Assembly (NCBI RefSeq): GCF_049310025.1
Contig: NZ_JBJYKD010000001.1
Span: forward strand, 1 to 64,000
Direction: 5' to 3'
Length of the DNA stretch: 64,000 nt
Source of the DNA: JBJYKD01 sp049310025
GTDB lineage: Bacteria; Bacillota; Thermosediminibacteria; Thermosediminibacterales; Tepidanaerobacteraceae
The notes beneath the pieces were generated by a model. That model made no database searches. It saw only the letters and a program-made list of their open reading frames with translations, and was not told the origin of the DNA. Shown one piece after another: positions 35,216 to 44,492 of the stretch (position 1 is its first letter; the number at the start of each line of letters is the position of its first letter). A program made the position numbers and the translations under genes.

Positions 35216-35857
35216 ATGAACATTTACGCAATTTTTTTAACGGCCTTCCTAGTGGGCCTTTCGGGTGCAATGATGCCCGGGCCTCTTGTTACGGTAGCGA
35301 TAAACGAGTCCTTAAAAAAAGGCCTTTCCGCCAATCTGTTTGTTTCTTCGGGGCATGCTTTTATGGAAGCGCTGGTGGTTCTGGCGCTCATCGCGGGACT
35401 GGGGGATACGCTTGATACCCCCTCCGTGGCGGGAATTACAGCAGTGGTAGGATCGATTATCTTATTTAAAATGGCGCACGATATGATAAAAGAGGCATGG
35501 CTGAAAAAGATAAGCCTTGACATGGCTGGCGCTCCGGACAAGTCAAAAAGTTTAGGCCCCGGTTTCGCGGGCATTTTTGCCACGGTCTCAAATCCTTACT
35601 GGCTTCTGTGGTGGGCCACAATCGGGTCAAACTATACCGCTCTTTCTTTAAAAAAGGGGGTTCCCGGCGTTTTATCTTTTTACATCGGCCATGTCCTTTC
35701 AGATTTTACCTGGCTCTTGCTGGTGGGATTGATGATGGTCACGGGAAAAAAATTTATAAATGATACCGTATACAGGGGATTAATCCTCGTAATGGGAGTA
35801 TTCCTGGGAATCATGTCGATTTACTTTTTTTGCTCTGGAATAAGGTTTCTAAAATAG
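35216..35857 (+). CDS. LysE-family amino acid or metabolite exporter
   Basis: A 213-residue membrane protein with six predicted segments. The family signature is SGAMMPGPLVTVAINESLKKGLSAN near the N-terminus, with a central NPYWLLWWATIG. LysE/RhtB proteins export amino acids such as lysine, arginine, homoserine or threonine; the substrate cannot be told. ATG 35216 follows GGGGGGT by 5 nt. Monocistronic, opposite to its neighbours. Confidence 0.85.
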   Translation: MNIYAIFLTAFLVGLSGAMMPGPLVTVAINESLKKGLSANLFVSSGHAFMEALVVLALIAGLGDTLDTPSVAGITAVVGSIILFKMAHDMIKEAWLKKISLDMAGAPDKSKSLGPGFAGIFATVSNPYWLLWWATIGSNYTALSLKKGVPGVLSFYIGHVLSDFTWLLLVGLMMVTGKKFINDTVYRGLILVMGVFLGIMSIYFFCSGIRFLK

Positions 35858-36145
35858 CCAAACGCAAATTTTTTACAGCCGTATGAAGAACGGCAATCGT
35901 ATAAAGCTCCTATATTTATCATCATTCACCTGCTGGGCTCTGAAACAACTTCAAAATGGCCTCCTGTAAAAGCCGTAAAGCATCACCGGCACAACGCCGG
36001 TATAAAGGATTGAAAGACGGAAACTCTCCATAGAGTTACGCAAAGCAGGATAATTGGCCCCTATATAATTCAGGAGGATTTCCTGGACGATGTTTGGAGC
36101 CTGAAAAGCGTTTTTTGCCCAAAACACAAAAAGTGACATAAAAAA

Positions 36146-36841
36146 TCAATTTTTTACCGCCATGACTGTTTCCTTTAATTTTTTTACGGCACCGGTGTAT
36201 ATCATATTTCCAACGATGATGGTGTCGGCCACCCGGCCCATTTCCGCTGCTTTTTGGGCGTCATCTATTCCGCCGCCGTAAAAAAGGCGGGATTTTTTTA
36301 AGCCCTCTTTTACAAAAGCCACTAATTCCGGGTCCCCATAACATCCGCTGTATTCGAGATAAATCACCGGCAGTGAAAACAGGTTTTCGCCGCACCGGGC
36401 ATAAGCCAGGGCATCCTGTTTTGTAAGAGGATTTACGGCGCCGGTTAGTTTGGCCGCGGCACAGGATGGATTTAAAATAATGTATCCCTCCGGTAAAAGT
36501 TCGCCCCACTCAATAAATTCCCCCGCCGTCCTCACCGCCCTTTGATGGGCCCCGACAATCCACCGGACATCGCCGGCATTCAGTACGACGGGAATCAAAT
36601 AGCCGTCAAAACCCAAAGTAATTGAATCCAGACTGGATACTTCCAGAATCCTGGGAATAGGATAGGGCCTGAGGAGGCGACACAACTTTGAGACTTTTTC
36701 CCGGGTAATATTCTGTGTTCCGCCGATTATCACCGCGTCGGTGCCGCTCTTTACCACCTCCTCCACAAGCTTCTCGTCGGCCGTTTTATCGGGGTCCATC
36801 TTTACCATGTGGCGCCATTTTTTCCACCCTTCGGGAAACAT
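36146..36841 (-). CDS. pcrB: PcrB, heptaprenylglyceryl phosphate synthase
   Basis: A 231-residue TIM-barrel prenyltransferase of the GGGP synthase/PcrB family, which attaches a polyprenyl chain to glycerol-1-phosphate. Recognisable parts are MDPDKTADEKLVEEVVKSGTDAVIIGGTQNIT, YLIPVVLNAGDVRWIVGAHQ and the phosphate-binding LFYGGGIDDAQKAAEMGRVADTIIVGN. ATG 36841 follows AAGGAA; the frame extends 7 codons upstream to a TTG. In B. subtilis the donor is heptaprenyl diphosphate, which could be provided by the polyprenyl synthase at 23394. Confidence 0.92.
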   Translation of the reverse strand: MFPEGWKKWRHMVKMDPDKTADEKLVEEVVKSGTDAVIIGGTQNITREKVSKLCRLLRPYPIPRILEVSSLDSITLGFDGYLIPVVLNAGDVRWIVGAHQRAVRTAGEFIEWGELLPEGYIILNPSCAAAKLTGAVNPLTKQDALAYARCGENLFSLPVIYLEYSGCYGDPELVAFVKEGLKKSRLFYGGGIDDAQKAAEMGRVADTIIVGNMIYTGAVKKLKETVMAVKN

Positions 36842-36870
36842 ATGACCATTCCTTTCACACAAAGTCTTTC

Positions 36871-36904
36871 AAAAAAGTGGGCTTGACTTGCAGCCAGGCC
36901 CACT
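36871..36904 (-). terminator. Terminator of ilvE
   Basis: On the minus strand AGTGGGCCTG and CAAGCCCACT form a 10-position stem with one mismatch around a 9-nt loop, then TTTTTT. It lies between the ilvE stop and pcrB. Confidence 0.8.
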
Positions 36905-36929
36905 CATTTTATACCCTTTATAATTTTTG

Positions 36930-37814
36930 CTATTCTTCGGGATAAATTTTTTCACCCTCGGTTTTTATAAGCTCTTTAAAGGCTTCCATAAGTTTTCTGG
37001 TAATGGGTCCCGGCTTGCCGCCGCCAATAATCCTTCCGTCCACCTTCACTACGGGGATGGCTTCGGCCGCGGTCCCCGAGAGGAAGCATTCGTCGGCGGT
37101 GAAGACCTCGTAACGGGTAAACACCTTTTCTTCAACTTTAATTCCCATCTTTTCGGCCAGTTCCATGATGGTGTTCCGGGTAACTCCAACGAGAATTCCG
37201 GCATAGGGCGGAGGAGTAATCAATACACCATTTTTTACAATGAAAATGTTGTCTCCTGTGCATTCGGCCACGTAGTCTTCGGTATTCAGAATCATGGCCT
37301 CCGGAACGCCCGCAAGGTTTGCCTCTATTTTGGCCATGATGTTGTTAAGGTAGTTAAGGGACTTCATCTGCGGGTTGACGCCTTCGGCCGGATTTCTCCT
37401 GGTCGCCGCCGTGATTATTTCAAGACCTTCTTCGTACATTTTGTCGGGGTACAGCACAATTTTGTCGGCAATGCAAATGACTGTGGGTTTTCCGCATTTT
37501 TTGGGATCAAGACCCAGGTCGCCCTCTCCGCGTGATACCACAAGCCTTATGTAGGCGTCTCTCAGCCGGTTTTTCCTCAATGTCTCTAGAACCACTTCTG
37601 TCATTTCCTGTTTTGTAAGGGGAATGTCCAGCATGATGGCCCTGGCGCCGTTGTAAAGCCTGTCGATGTGCTCTTTCAGCCTGAACACCCGGCCGTTGTA
37701 CGCCCTTATTCCTTCGAAGACGCCGTCACCGTATAAAAATCCGTGGTCAAACACCGAAATTTTTGCCTCTTCCTTCGGCAAGTACTGACCGTTTACATAA
37801 ACCAGAATGCTCAT
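36930..37814 (-). CDS. ilvE: Branched-chain amino acid aminotransferase
   Basis: A 294-residue fold-type IV PLP enzyme that transaminates the keto acids of valine, leucine and isoleucine. VFDHGFLYGDGVFEGIRAYNG is the N-terminal signature, the PLP lysine lies in NPQMKSLNYLNNIMAKIEA, and the C-terminal VFTADECFLSGTAAEAIPVVKVDGR is typical. ATG 37814 follows GGGAGG by 8 nt. It is the last step of the pathway encoded by the neighbouring operon. It lies about 150 nt past the second ilvB and may have its own promoter. Confidence 0.95.
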   Translation of the reverse strand: MSILVYVNGQYLPKEEAKISVFDHGFLYGDGVFEGIRAYNGRVFRLKEHIDRLYNGARAIMLDIPLTKQEMTEVVLETLRKNRLRDAYIRLVVSRGEGDLGLDPKKCGKPTVICIADKIVLYPDKMYEEGLEIITAATRRNPAEGVNPQMKSLNYLNNIMAKIEANLAGVPEAMILNTEDYVAECTGDNIFIVKNGVLITPPPYAGILVGVTRNTIMELAEKMGIKVEEKVFTRYEVFTADECFLSGTAAEAIPVVKVDGRIIGGGKPGPITRKLMEAFKELIKTEGEKIYPEE

Positions 37815-37933
37815 TTGAAAGACCTCCCTATATAATTTATAAATTTCGAATTTTCTTTTAGACAAGGATTAATCGAATATTCATGTCACCATCACGGCTT
37901 GCGCTTGCAGGAAGACAGAAGTTGTTATCTTTT

Positions 37934-37962
37934 ACGATAATATTTCCCGGCCGCCGTGTCAA
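37934..37962 (-). promoter_or_regulatory. Possible promoter for ilvE
   Basis: The minus strand has TTGACA (37962-37957), a 17-nt spacer and TATCGT (37939-37934), directly after the second ilvB stop. The -10 box is only a partial match. Confidence 0.4.
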
Positions 37963-37966
37963 TATA

Positions 37967-39655
37967 TCAATCTATGCCCAGCATCTCGCTGATGGGTTTG
38001 CCGGCGGGAACCATCGGCATGACCTTTTCATTGGGGTCGATTTTAACGTCAATGACAGCCGGGACGCCGGATTCGATAGCAAGGTTTATGGTTTCGGAAA
38101 CCCGCTCCTTTTCGGTAACCCTGAAGCCTTTTGCACCGCAGGCTTCAGCCAGTTTTACATAATCCGGCCCTTCGCCCAGATCCACCTGTGAAAATCTGCC
38201 GTCATAAAACAGTTCCTGCCACTGGCGAACCATTCCAAGACTTCTGTTGTTGAAAATTACAGTTATCACCGGTATGCGGTATTTAACAGCCGTGATGAGT
38301 TCATGGCAGTTCATCTCGAAACTGCCGTCACCCGCTATGTTAAACACCAATTTATCCGGCCTGCCCAATTTGGCACCTATGGCGGCGGGAAGGCCGAATC
38401 CCATGGTGCCGAGTCCGCCGGATGAAATAAAACTCCTGGGCTCTTTGAATTTATAATACTGAGCAGCCCACATCTGGTGCTGCCCCACCTCGGTGGCTAT
38501 TATTGCGTCGCCGCGGGTCTGGCGGTAGATTTCTTCAATTACGTACTGGGGCTTTAATCCTTCCCGGCAGTATTTTAACGGGTAGGTTTTTTTCCAATTA
38601 TTTACCACTTCTTTCCACTGATCCCGCTTTTTGTGAGAAACCAGCGGTATAAGTTCGGATAAAACCAGCCTTACATCTCCGATTATGGCTATGTCTGCCC
38701 TTACGTTTTTCCCCAGTTCGGCGGGATCTATGTCAATATGGATGATTTTTGCTCCAGGAGCAAAGTGCTCCGCATTGCCGGTGACCCGGTCATCAAAGCG
38801 GGCCCCGACTGCAATGAGCAAATCGCATTCAGTCACAGCCAGATTCGCACAAGCGGTGCCGTGCATGCCCAGCATCCCCATGCAAAGGGGGTGTTCTGAC
38901 GGGAATCCGGTTATTCCCATTAAAGTTGTGGTTACAGGAATATCCGTTTTTTCGGCAAACCGGAGCAACTCAGGGCTTGCACCGGAACTTATTACACCGC
39001 CACCAGCATATAAAACCGGTCTTTCAGCCCTGTCGATTAACCCGGCAGCTTTTTCCAACTTTTGTCTCAAGCCTTTCATAAAATCCTGCCTGGAAGCATA
39101 CGAACTTATAAATCCGTTTAAATCTCTGTTTATGGTTTCCTCGCTTACTTCCCCGGCCATTATATCTTTGGGCAAATCCACCAGTACCGGCCCGGGTCTG
39201 CCGGTAGTGGCGATGTAAAAGGCCTCTTTTACTTTTTTTACAATATCTCTTTTATCCCGGATGATAAAACTGTGTTTTGTTATGGGCAGGGTGATGCCCG
39301 TGATATCAACCTCCTGAAACGAATCCTTTCCAAGAAGCCCCAGGGGCACCTGCCCTGTGAAAAACACCATGGGGACTGAATCCATGTAGGCGTTGGCAAT
39401 ACCGGTAACAAGATTGGTGGCTCCGGGCCCCGACGTGCTTAAGGCAACACCCACCCTGCCCGTAGCCCTGGCATAGCCGTCGGCGGCATGGGCCGCCCCC
39501 TGCTCGTGGACGGTCCTGATATGTTTTATTTTTTTTCTTTTATACAGGGCGTCGTAGATTGGAAGACTGGACCCACCCGGAAAACCGAATATGGTATCCA
39601 CCCCTATTTCTTCCAGGGTTTTTAATAGAAGCTCTGCACCGGTCATGTTTTTCAC
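37967..39655 (-). CDS. ilvB: Acetolactate synthase large subunit, second copy
   Basis: A 562-residue thiamine-diphosphate enzyme: pyruvate to acetolactate (Val/Leu) or with 2-oxobutyrate to acetohydroxybutyrate (Ile). FGFPGGSSLPIYDALY, the catalytic glutamate in RTVHEQGAAHAADGYARATG, and the ThDP motif GDGSFEMNCHELITAVKYRIPVITVIFNN are present. It is clearly a paralog of the product at 45995 and has no regulatory subunit gene beside it. A T-box leader with candidate Ile specifier precedes it. It could pair with the IlvN encoded at 45466 or act alone; catabolic acetolactate synthase seems less likely given the T-box. Confidence 0.93.
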   Translation of the reverse strand: MKNMTGAELLLKTLEEIGVDTIFGFPGGSSLPIYDALYKRKKIKHIRTVHEQGAAHAADGYARATGRVGVALSTSGPGATNLVTGIANAYMDSVPMVFFTGQVPLGLLGKDSFQEVDITGITLPITKHSFIIRDKRDIVKKVKEAFYIATTGRPGPVLVDLPKDIMAGEVSEETINRDLNGFISSYASRQDFMKGLRQKLEKAAGLIDRAERPVLYAGGGVISSGASPELLRFAEKTDIPVTTTLMGITGFPSEHPLCMGMLGMHGTACANLAVTECDLLIAVGARFDDRVTGNAEHFAPGAKIIHIDIDPAELGKNVRADIAIIGDVRLVLSELIPLVSHKKRDQWKEVVNNWKKTYPLKYCREGLKPQYVIEEIYRQTRGDAIIATEVGQHQMWAAQYYKFKEPRSFISSGGLGTMGFGLPAAIGAKLGRPDKLVFNIAGDGSFEMNCHELITAVKYRIPVITVIFNNRSLGMVRQWQELFYDGRFSQVDLGEGPDYVKLAEACGAKGFRVTEKERVSETINLAIESGVPAVIDVKIDPNEKVMPMVPAGKPISEMLGID

Positions 39656-39672
39656 CTCTTGGAGTCTTATAA

Positions 39673-40013
39673 ATAAAAAACCCTTCGCCGTCTACAAGGG
39701 GCGAAGGGTTTCGCGTTACCACCCTAATTCATCTATATCTCACGATATAGACCTCGGCAGGTACAGGGCACAAGCCCGATACCCGGCCTTTTTAACGGGG
39801 GCCGATTCCCCTTGCGGGGCCCGACCAGGATTACTTGAATTTCACCCTGGCAGCTCCGGGATGATTTTCGCAAAGTTCCCCGGGCGTCGGCTTTCACCTG
39901 ACCCGACTCTCTTTGGCCCTGGAAAACCGCTACTCTTCCCTTCACAGCCTTTATCTGCGGTCAATTTTAAAGTGTATTGCTATTAATTATACCACAATTA
40001 ATAATAAACTCAA
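39673..40013 (-). promoter_or_regulatory. Promoter and T-box leader (candidate Ile specifier) of the second ilvB
   Basis: A promoter TTGAGT (40013-40008)-16 nt-TATAAT (39991-39986) starts the leader. Stem I includes GAAGAGTAG, AAAGAGAG and GGTGAAAGCC. A codon-like AUC (39865-39863), followed by A and CCCGG, is the candidate specifier (isoleucine). The antiterminator carries the diagnostic AGGGTGGTAACGCG (39725-39712), then the terminator CCCTTCGCC...GGCGAAGGG with TTTTTT (39711-39673). Uncharged tRNA binding would promote read-through into ilvB. Specifier identity rests on spacing by eye. Confidence 0.88.
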
Positions 40014-40033
40014 CCGGGGTAACCAAAATTTTT

Positions 40034-41113
40034 TTAGAATTCCAAAATGAATTCCCTTATAATATCTCCCATTTCTCGCGCGGTGACTAAAGCTTTTGCT
40101 CCCTGCCTTATGTCAGAGGTTCTGTATCCCTCATCAAGAGCCCTTCCTACCGCCTTTATTATAGCTCCGGCCGCTTCCTTCTCACCGAATGAATACTCCA
40201 GCATCATCGCCGCCGACAAAATGCAGGCTATGGGATTTGCCCTGCCGGTGCCGGCTATGTCCGGCGCGGAACCGTGACTGGGCTCGTAAAGAAACGGCTT
40301 GCCATCCCCTAAGCTCGCCGATGGCAACATGCCGATGGAACCGGTCAATACCGCCGCCTCATCGCTCAGAATATCCCCGAAAGTGTTTTCGGTGAGTATA
40401 ACATCAAATTGCCCTGGATTTACTATCAACTGCATGGCGCAATTATCCACGTACATGTGGGAAAGCTCTATATCAGGGTACTGTCTCCCCACTTCTTCTA
40501 CGACCTCACGCCAGAGCCTGGATGTCTCCAGCACGTTGGCCTTATCCACGGAAGTCACGCGCTTTTTCCTCCCCCGGGCGGCTCTGAAGGCTATATGGGC
40601 AACCCTCTCTATTTCTTCCCGGCTGTAAACCATTGTGTCGAAAGCCCTTACCGTTCCTTCCGTTTCTTCCCGGCCCTTTGGCCTGCCGAAATACAGCCCG
40701 CCGGTTAATTCGCGGACTATCAAAATGTCAAGCTTGTCGTGTATTATGTAGCTCTTTATCGGAGAAGCATCAATCAGGGCAGGAAATACCACGGCCGGGC
40801 GGAGATTGGCGTATAACCCGAGATTTTTCCTCAAACCCAGGATAGCCTGTTCCGGGCGTACCTCCCTTTTTAGTCCATCCCACTTCGGTCCTCCAACCGC
40901 CCCGAAGAGTACGGCATCGGAGCCCCGGGCAATGGCAAGGGTTTCATCGGGAAGCGGAACACCGTAGTTATCTATAGCCGCGCCCCCGACCAGGCCATCA
41001 GTAAAATTAAACTCTATGTTAAACCTTTCCCCGGCGGCGATAAGGATTTTTTTTGCCTCATTTATCACTTCGGGGCCAATGCCGTCGCCGGGAAAAAGGG
41101 CTATGTTATACAT
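40034..41113 (-). CDS. leuB: 3-isopropylmalate dehydrogenase
   Basis: A 359-residue NAD-dependent oxidative decarboxylase, third step of leucine synthesis. FPGDGIGPEV opens the protein; YFGRPKGRE and the substrate/metal motif NTFGDILSDEAAVLTGSIGMLPSASLG are typical of LeuB. ATG 41113 follows GGGAGGG by about 8 nt and overlaps the leuD stop by 8 nt. Last gene of the ilv-leu operon. Confidence 0.96.
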   Translation of the reverse strand: MYNIALFPGDGIGPEVINEAKKILIAAGERFNIEFNFTDGLVGGAAIDNYGVPLPDETLAIARGSDAVLFGAVGGPKWDGLKREVRPEQAILGLRKNLGLYANLRPAVVFPALIDASPIKSYIIHDKLDILIVRELTGGLYFGRPKGREETEGTVRAFDTMVYSREEIERVAHIAFRAARGRKKRVTSVDKANVLETSRLWREVVEEVGRQYPDIELSHMYVDNCAMQLIVNPGQFDVILTENTFGDILSDEAAVLTGSIGMLPSASLGDGKPFLYEPSHGSAPDIAGTGRANPIACILSAAMMLEYSFGEKEAAGAIIKAVGRALDEGYRTSDIRQGAKALVTAREMGDIIREFILEF

Positions 41114-41606
41114 TGTTGGCCCCTCCCTTTTGCGCAAACTTCATAAGCCCCCCGGCCTGGATTATGCCTTTTATAAAACCCGGAAAAGGCCTGGCACAAT
41201 AAGCTTTGCCGCTAGTAATATTTTTTATGATACCTCTGTCAGTATCAACCTCCAGTTCATCGCCGCGCCCGATGCCGTCTACCGCCTCGCCGCATTCCAG
41301 AATGGGGAGCCCGATATTTATGGAATTCCTGTAAAATATTCGGGCAAAAGACCTGGCGATGACGCAGCTTATGCCGGCCTCCTTAATGGCCAGCGGTGCG
41401 TGTTCTCTGGAGCTGCCGCAGCCGAAGTTTTTACCGGCAACTATTATGTCACCGGGTTTAATCTTTCCGGCAAACTCCGGGTCTACATCTTCCATGCAGT
41501 GGGATGCCAGTTCTTTAGAATCCGTGGTGTTCAGGTACCTGGCGGGAATGATGCCGTCCGTATCGATATTGTCGCCGAAAACCCACGCCCTGCCTCTAAA
41601 AACCAT
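41106..41606 (-). CDS. leuD: 3-isopropylmalate dehydratase small subunit
   Basis: A 166-residue aconitase-family swivel domain (RGRAWVFGDNIDTDGIIPARYL, GKNFGCGSSREHAPLAIKEAGI). It is the short archaeal/clostridial LeuD type that pairs with the LeuC encoded upstream. ATG 41606 follows AGGAGG by 9 nt and lies inside the leuC 3' end (translational coupling). Confidence 0.95.
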   Translation of the reverse strand: MVFRGRAWVFGDNIDTDGIIPARYLNTTDSKELASHCMEDVDPEFAGKIKPGDIIVAGKNFGCGSSREHAPLAIKEAGISCVIARSFARIFYRNSINIGLPILECGEAVDGIGRGDELEVDTDRGIIKNITSGKAYCARPFPGFIKGIIQAGGLMKFAQKGGANNV

Positions 41607-42870
41607 TTCCAACCACCTCCTCCGGGTGGGCTATTCTGCCCTTAACGGCAGAAGCGGCTGCCACCGCAGGATTTGAAAGATAAATCTCGCTTTCAGGATG
41701 CCCCATACGCCCCACAAAATTCCGGTTGGTAGTAGAAATGGTCCTTTCTCCCTTTGCCAGTATACCCATATACCCTCCCAGGCAGGGCCCGCAGGTGGGT
41801 GTGCTGACGGCCGCCCCGGCTTCTATGAAAATATCCATCAGGCCTTCCCTTATCATCTGAAGGTAAACCTGCTGTGTGGCGGGAATCACGATCATCCTAA
41901 CGTAGGGATGAATCTTTTGACCTTTCAAGACTTTGGCCGCCATTCTCATGTCTTCCAGTCTTCCGTTAGTGCATGAACCGATAACCACCTGGTCGATGGG
42001 AATTTCCCCTGCATCGGATATATTCACCGCATTTTCCGGCAGGTGGGGAAGGGCCACCTGGGGTTCAATCTTTGTAACATCGTATTCTCGGACTTCGCAG
42101 TATTTTGCGTCCTCATCGCTTCTGAAAACTTCATAAGACCTTTTTGCCCTGGCTTTTACATACTCCAGAGTAACTTCATCGGGTTCCATTATGCCGTTTT
42201 TTCCGCCGGCTTCTATGGCCATATTGCTCATGGTGAGTCTTTCGTCTACGGTAAGGTATTTAAGGGCGTCGCCCGTAAACTCCATGGCTTTATAAAGCGC
42301 CCCGTCCACACCTATGTCTCTTATGGTGTATAAGATCAGGTCTTTCCCCGTAACCCAGGGATTGGGTTTACCCCGGTAAATAAATTTCATGGTCTCGGGC
42401 ACCTTAAACCAGCATCTTCCGGTCATCAAGGCAAATGCCAGGTCCGTGCTGCCCACTCCGGTGGAAAAAGCCCCCAGAGCGCCGTACGTGCAGGTGTGAG
42501 AATCGGCGCCTATGACCAGGTCTCCGGGTAAAACCACCCCCTGTTCCGGCAGCAGGGCATGTTCTATACCCATCCTTCCCACCTCATAGTAGTGGGTAAT
42601 TTGCTGCTCCCTGGCAAAATCCCTCAAAGTTTTGCACAGCTCGGCGGATTTTATGTCTTTATTTGGGGCGAAATGGTCGGGAACGAGCGCCACCTTTTCT
42701 CTGTCGAAGACCTTTCCGCCTCCGGCTTTTTTAAATTCTTCGATTGCCACAGGACCGGTAATGTCATTGGCCAGAGCCAGGTCGATGTCGGCCATTATGA
42801 GCTCTCCCGGTTCCACGTAATCCTTTTTTGCGTGTTTCGCCAGGATTTTTTGCGTTATTGTCATCCCCAC
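41596..42870 (-). CDS. leuC: 3-isopropylmalate dehydratase large subunit
   Basis: A 424-residue aconitase-fold subunit, the shorter archaeal-type LeuC. The 4Fe-4S ligands are in VIGSCTNGRLEDM and TPTCGPCLGGYMG; ADSHTCTYGALGAFSTGVGSTD is the conserved active-site segment. It isomerises 2- to 3-isopropylmalate with LeuD. GTG 42870 follows GGAGGTG by 6 nt; ATG two codons later is the alternative. Confidence 0.96.
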   Translation of the reverse strand: MGMTITQKILAKHAKKDYVEPGELIMADIDLALANDITGPVAIEEFKKAGGGKVFDREKVALVPDHFAPNKDIKSAELCKTLRDFAREQQITHYYEVGRMGIEHALLPEQGVVLPGDLVIGADSHTCTYGALGAFSTGVGSTDLAFALMTGRCWFKVPETMKFIYRGKPNPWVTGKDLILYTIRDIGVDGALYKAMEFTGDALKYLTVDERLTMSNMAIEAGGKNGIMEPDEVTLEYVKARAKRSYEVFRSDEDAKYCEVREYDVTKIEPQVALPHLPENAVNISDAGEIPIDQVVIGSCTNGRLEDMRMAAKVLKGQKIHPYVRMIVIPATQQVYLQMIREGLMDIFIEAGAAVSTPTCGPCLGGYMGILAKGERTISTTNRNFVGRMGHPESEIYLSNPAVAAASAVKGRIAHPEEVVGNGF

Positions 42871-42941
42871 AGCTTACACCTCCCCTGCAATGCGCTTTGT
42901 GCATTCAAGAATTCGATGATGACACGCTTCAAAACAATAAG

Positions 42942-44468
42942 TTAGGTGTGTAAACCGTTTCCATTATTGAAAAGAGTCTTATTCAGCGCATTGGTATATG
43001 CCAGAGCGCTGGCCTCAATAATATCGGTGCTTAAACCCCGTCCGGTGTATACCTTGCCGTCCTTTTCGATCTTTACCACGACCTCACCCATGGCATCCTT
43101 GCCGCTCGAAACCGATTTTATGGAATAATCCACAAGCCGACAATTTATATTGCATGCCCTCTCCAGCGCCCTGTAAGTGGCATCTATGGGACCGTCTCCG
43201 GTGGAAGCCTCTTCGATGCTCCTTCCCGCCACTTTAACCCTCACGGTAGCGGTAGCAATGGTCTGATTGCCGCTGGAGGTCTGGAAATATTCCAGCTCTA
43301 TCAGTTGGGGCATCTTTGATACCTGGTCTTCCACTATGGCCTCTATATCGCTGTCTGTGATTTCCTTCTTTTTGTCTGCAAGATCCTTGAATCTCTCGAA
43401 GGCCTTGTTGATCTCCTCGTCGGGAAGCTCGTAGCCCAGTTCTTTTAACCTCTGGGAAAAGGCGTGGCGTCCCGAAAGCTTCCCGAGTACAATTCTGTTC
43501 GAAGCAAGGCCGATAGATTCCGGCGTCATAATTTCATAAGTAGATTTTTCCGAAAGTACCCCGTGCTGGTGTATGCCCGACTCATGGGCAAAGGCGTTGG
43601 CGCCCACTACGGCTTTGTTGGGTTGAACGTAAATACCCGAAAGGGTGCTGACCAGTCTGCTGGTACGGTATATGTGTTTCGTATCTATGTTTAGCTCCGC
43701 ATTATAGATGTCCTTGCGTGTTACCAGGGCCATCACCACCTCTTCCAGCGCCGCATTTCCTGCCCGCTCCCCCAGCCCGTTTACCGCACACTCAACCTGA
43801 GTGGCGCCGTTTGCCACCGCCGCCAGGGAATTGGCCACAGCCATCCCCAGGTCGTTATGACAGTGAACGCTAACCCTGACCTTATCCATTTCGGGGACCC
43901 GTTCCCTTAACGTCCTTACAAGGTTACCGAATTCTCCGGGTGTGGCGTAGCCCACCGTGTCGGGTATGTTTATGACCGTGGCGCCCGCCCTGATGGCCGC
44001 AGAAAACAAGCGGCAGAGAAATTCCACCTCCGACCTTGACGCATCTTCGGCTGAAAACTCCACATCTTCAACGTAAGATTTGGCCCTCTTTACGGCTTCC
44101 ACGGCGGCCTCGAGCACCTGTTCAGGGCTCATTTTCAGTTTGTATTTCATGTGTATGGGCGACGAGGCTATGAAAGTGTGGATACGTGGCCTTTCAGCGT
44201 TTTTCAGCGCTTCCGCCGCCCTGTCGATGTCTTTAAAATTCGCCCGGGCAAGGCCCGCTATGACGGGCCCCTTAACGTTCTCGGCGATTGTCTTTACGGC
44301 GTTAAAATCCCCGTTGGAGGCAATGGGAAAACCCGCTTCTATGACGTCCACCCGGAGCTTTGCCAGCTGTTTTGCAATTTCCAGTTTTTCATGGGCATTA
44401 AGGGAAACGCCCGGAGACTGTTCCCCGTCCCTCAAGGTCGTATCGAATATCTCAATCCTCCTGGGCAT
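42942..44468 (-). CDS. leuA: 2-isopropylmalate synthase
   Basis: A 508-residue enzyme: acetyl-CoA plus 2-oxoisovalerate to 2-isopropylmalate. HMGL-like TIM barrel with FDTTLRDGEQSPGVSL and the metal motif HCHNDLGMAVANSLAAVANGA; NGLGERAGNAALEEV is the LeuA signature. The C-terminal LeuA dimer domain (about 370-495), the leucine feedback site in the family, is complete. Confidence 0.97.
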   Translation of the reverse strand: MPRRIEIFDTTLRDGEQSPGVSLNAHEKLEIAKQLAKLRVDVIEAGFPIASNGDFNAVKTIAENVKGPVIAGLARANFKDIDRAAEALKNAERPRIHTFIASSPIHMKYKLKMSPEQVLEAAVEAVKRAKSYVEDVEFSAEDASRSEVEFLCRLFSAAIRAGATVINIPDTVGYATPGEFGNLVRTLRERVPEMDKVRVSVHCHNDLGMAVANSLAAVANGATQVECAVNGLGERAGNAALEEVVMALVTRKDIYNAELNIDTKHIYRTSRLVSTLSGIYVQPNKAVVGANAFAHESGIHQHGVLSEKSTYEIMTPESIGLASNRIVLGKLSGRHAFSQRLKELGYELPDEEINKAFERFKDLADKKKEITDSDIEAIVEDQVSKMPQLIELEYFQTSSGNQTIATATVRVKVAGRSIEEASTGDGPIDATYRALERACNINCRLVDYSIKSVSSGKDAMGEVVVKIEKDGKVYTGRGLSTDIIEASALAYTNALNKTLFNNGNGLHT

Positions 44469-44492
44469 TTTTTCGACCCCCCTGTATGAACT

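Noticed and set aside
35951..36139. 62-residue leftward open frame after pcrB
   Set aside because: No ribosome site before its ATG, no recognisable family, and it lies just beyond the pcrB stop; likely a chance frame or decayed sequence.
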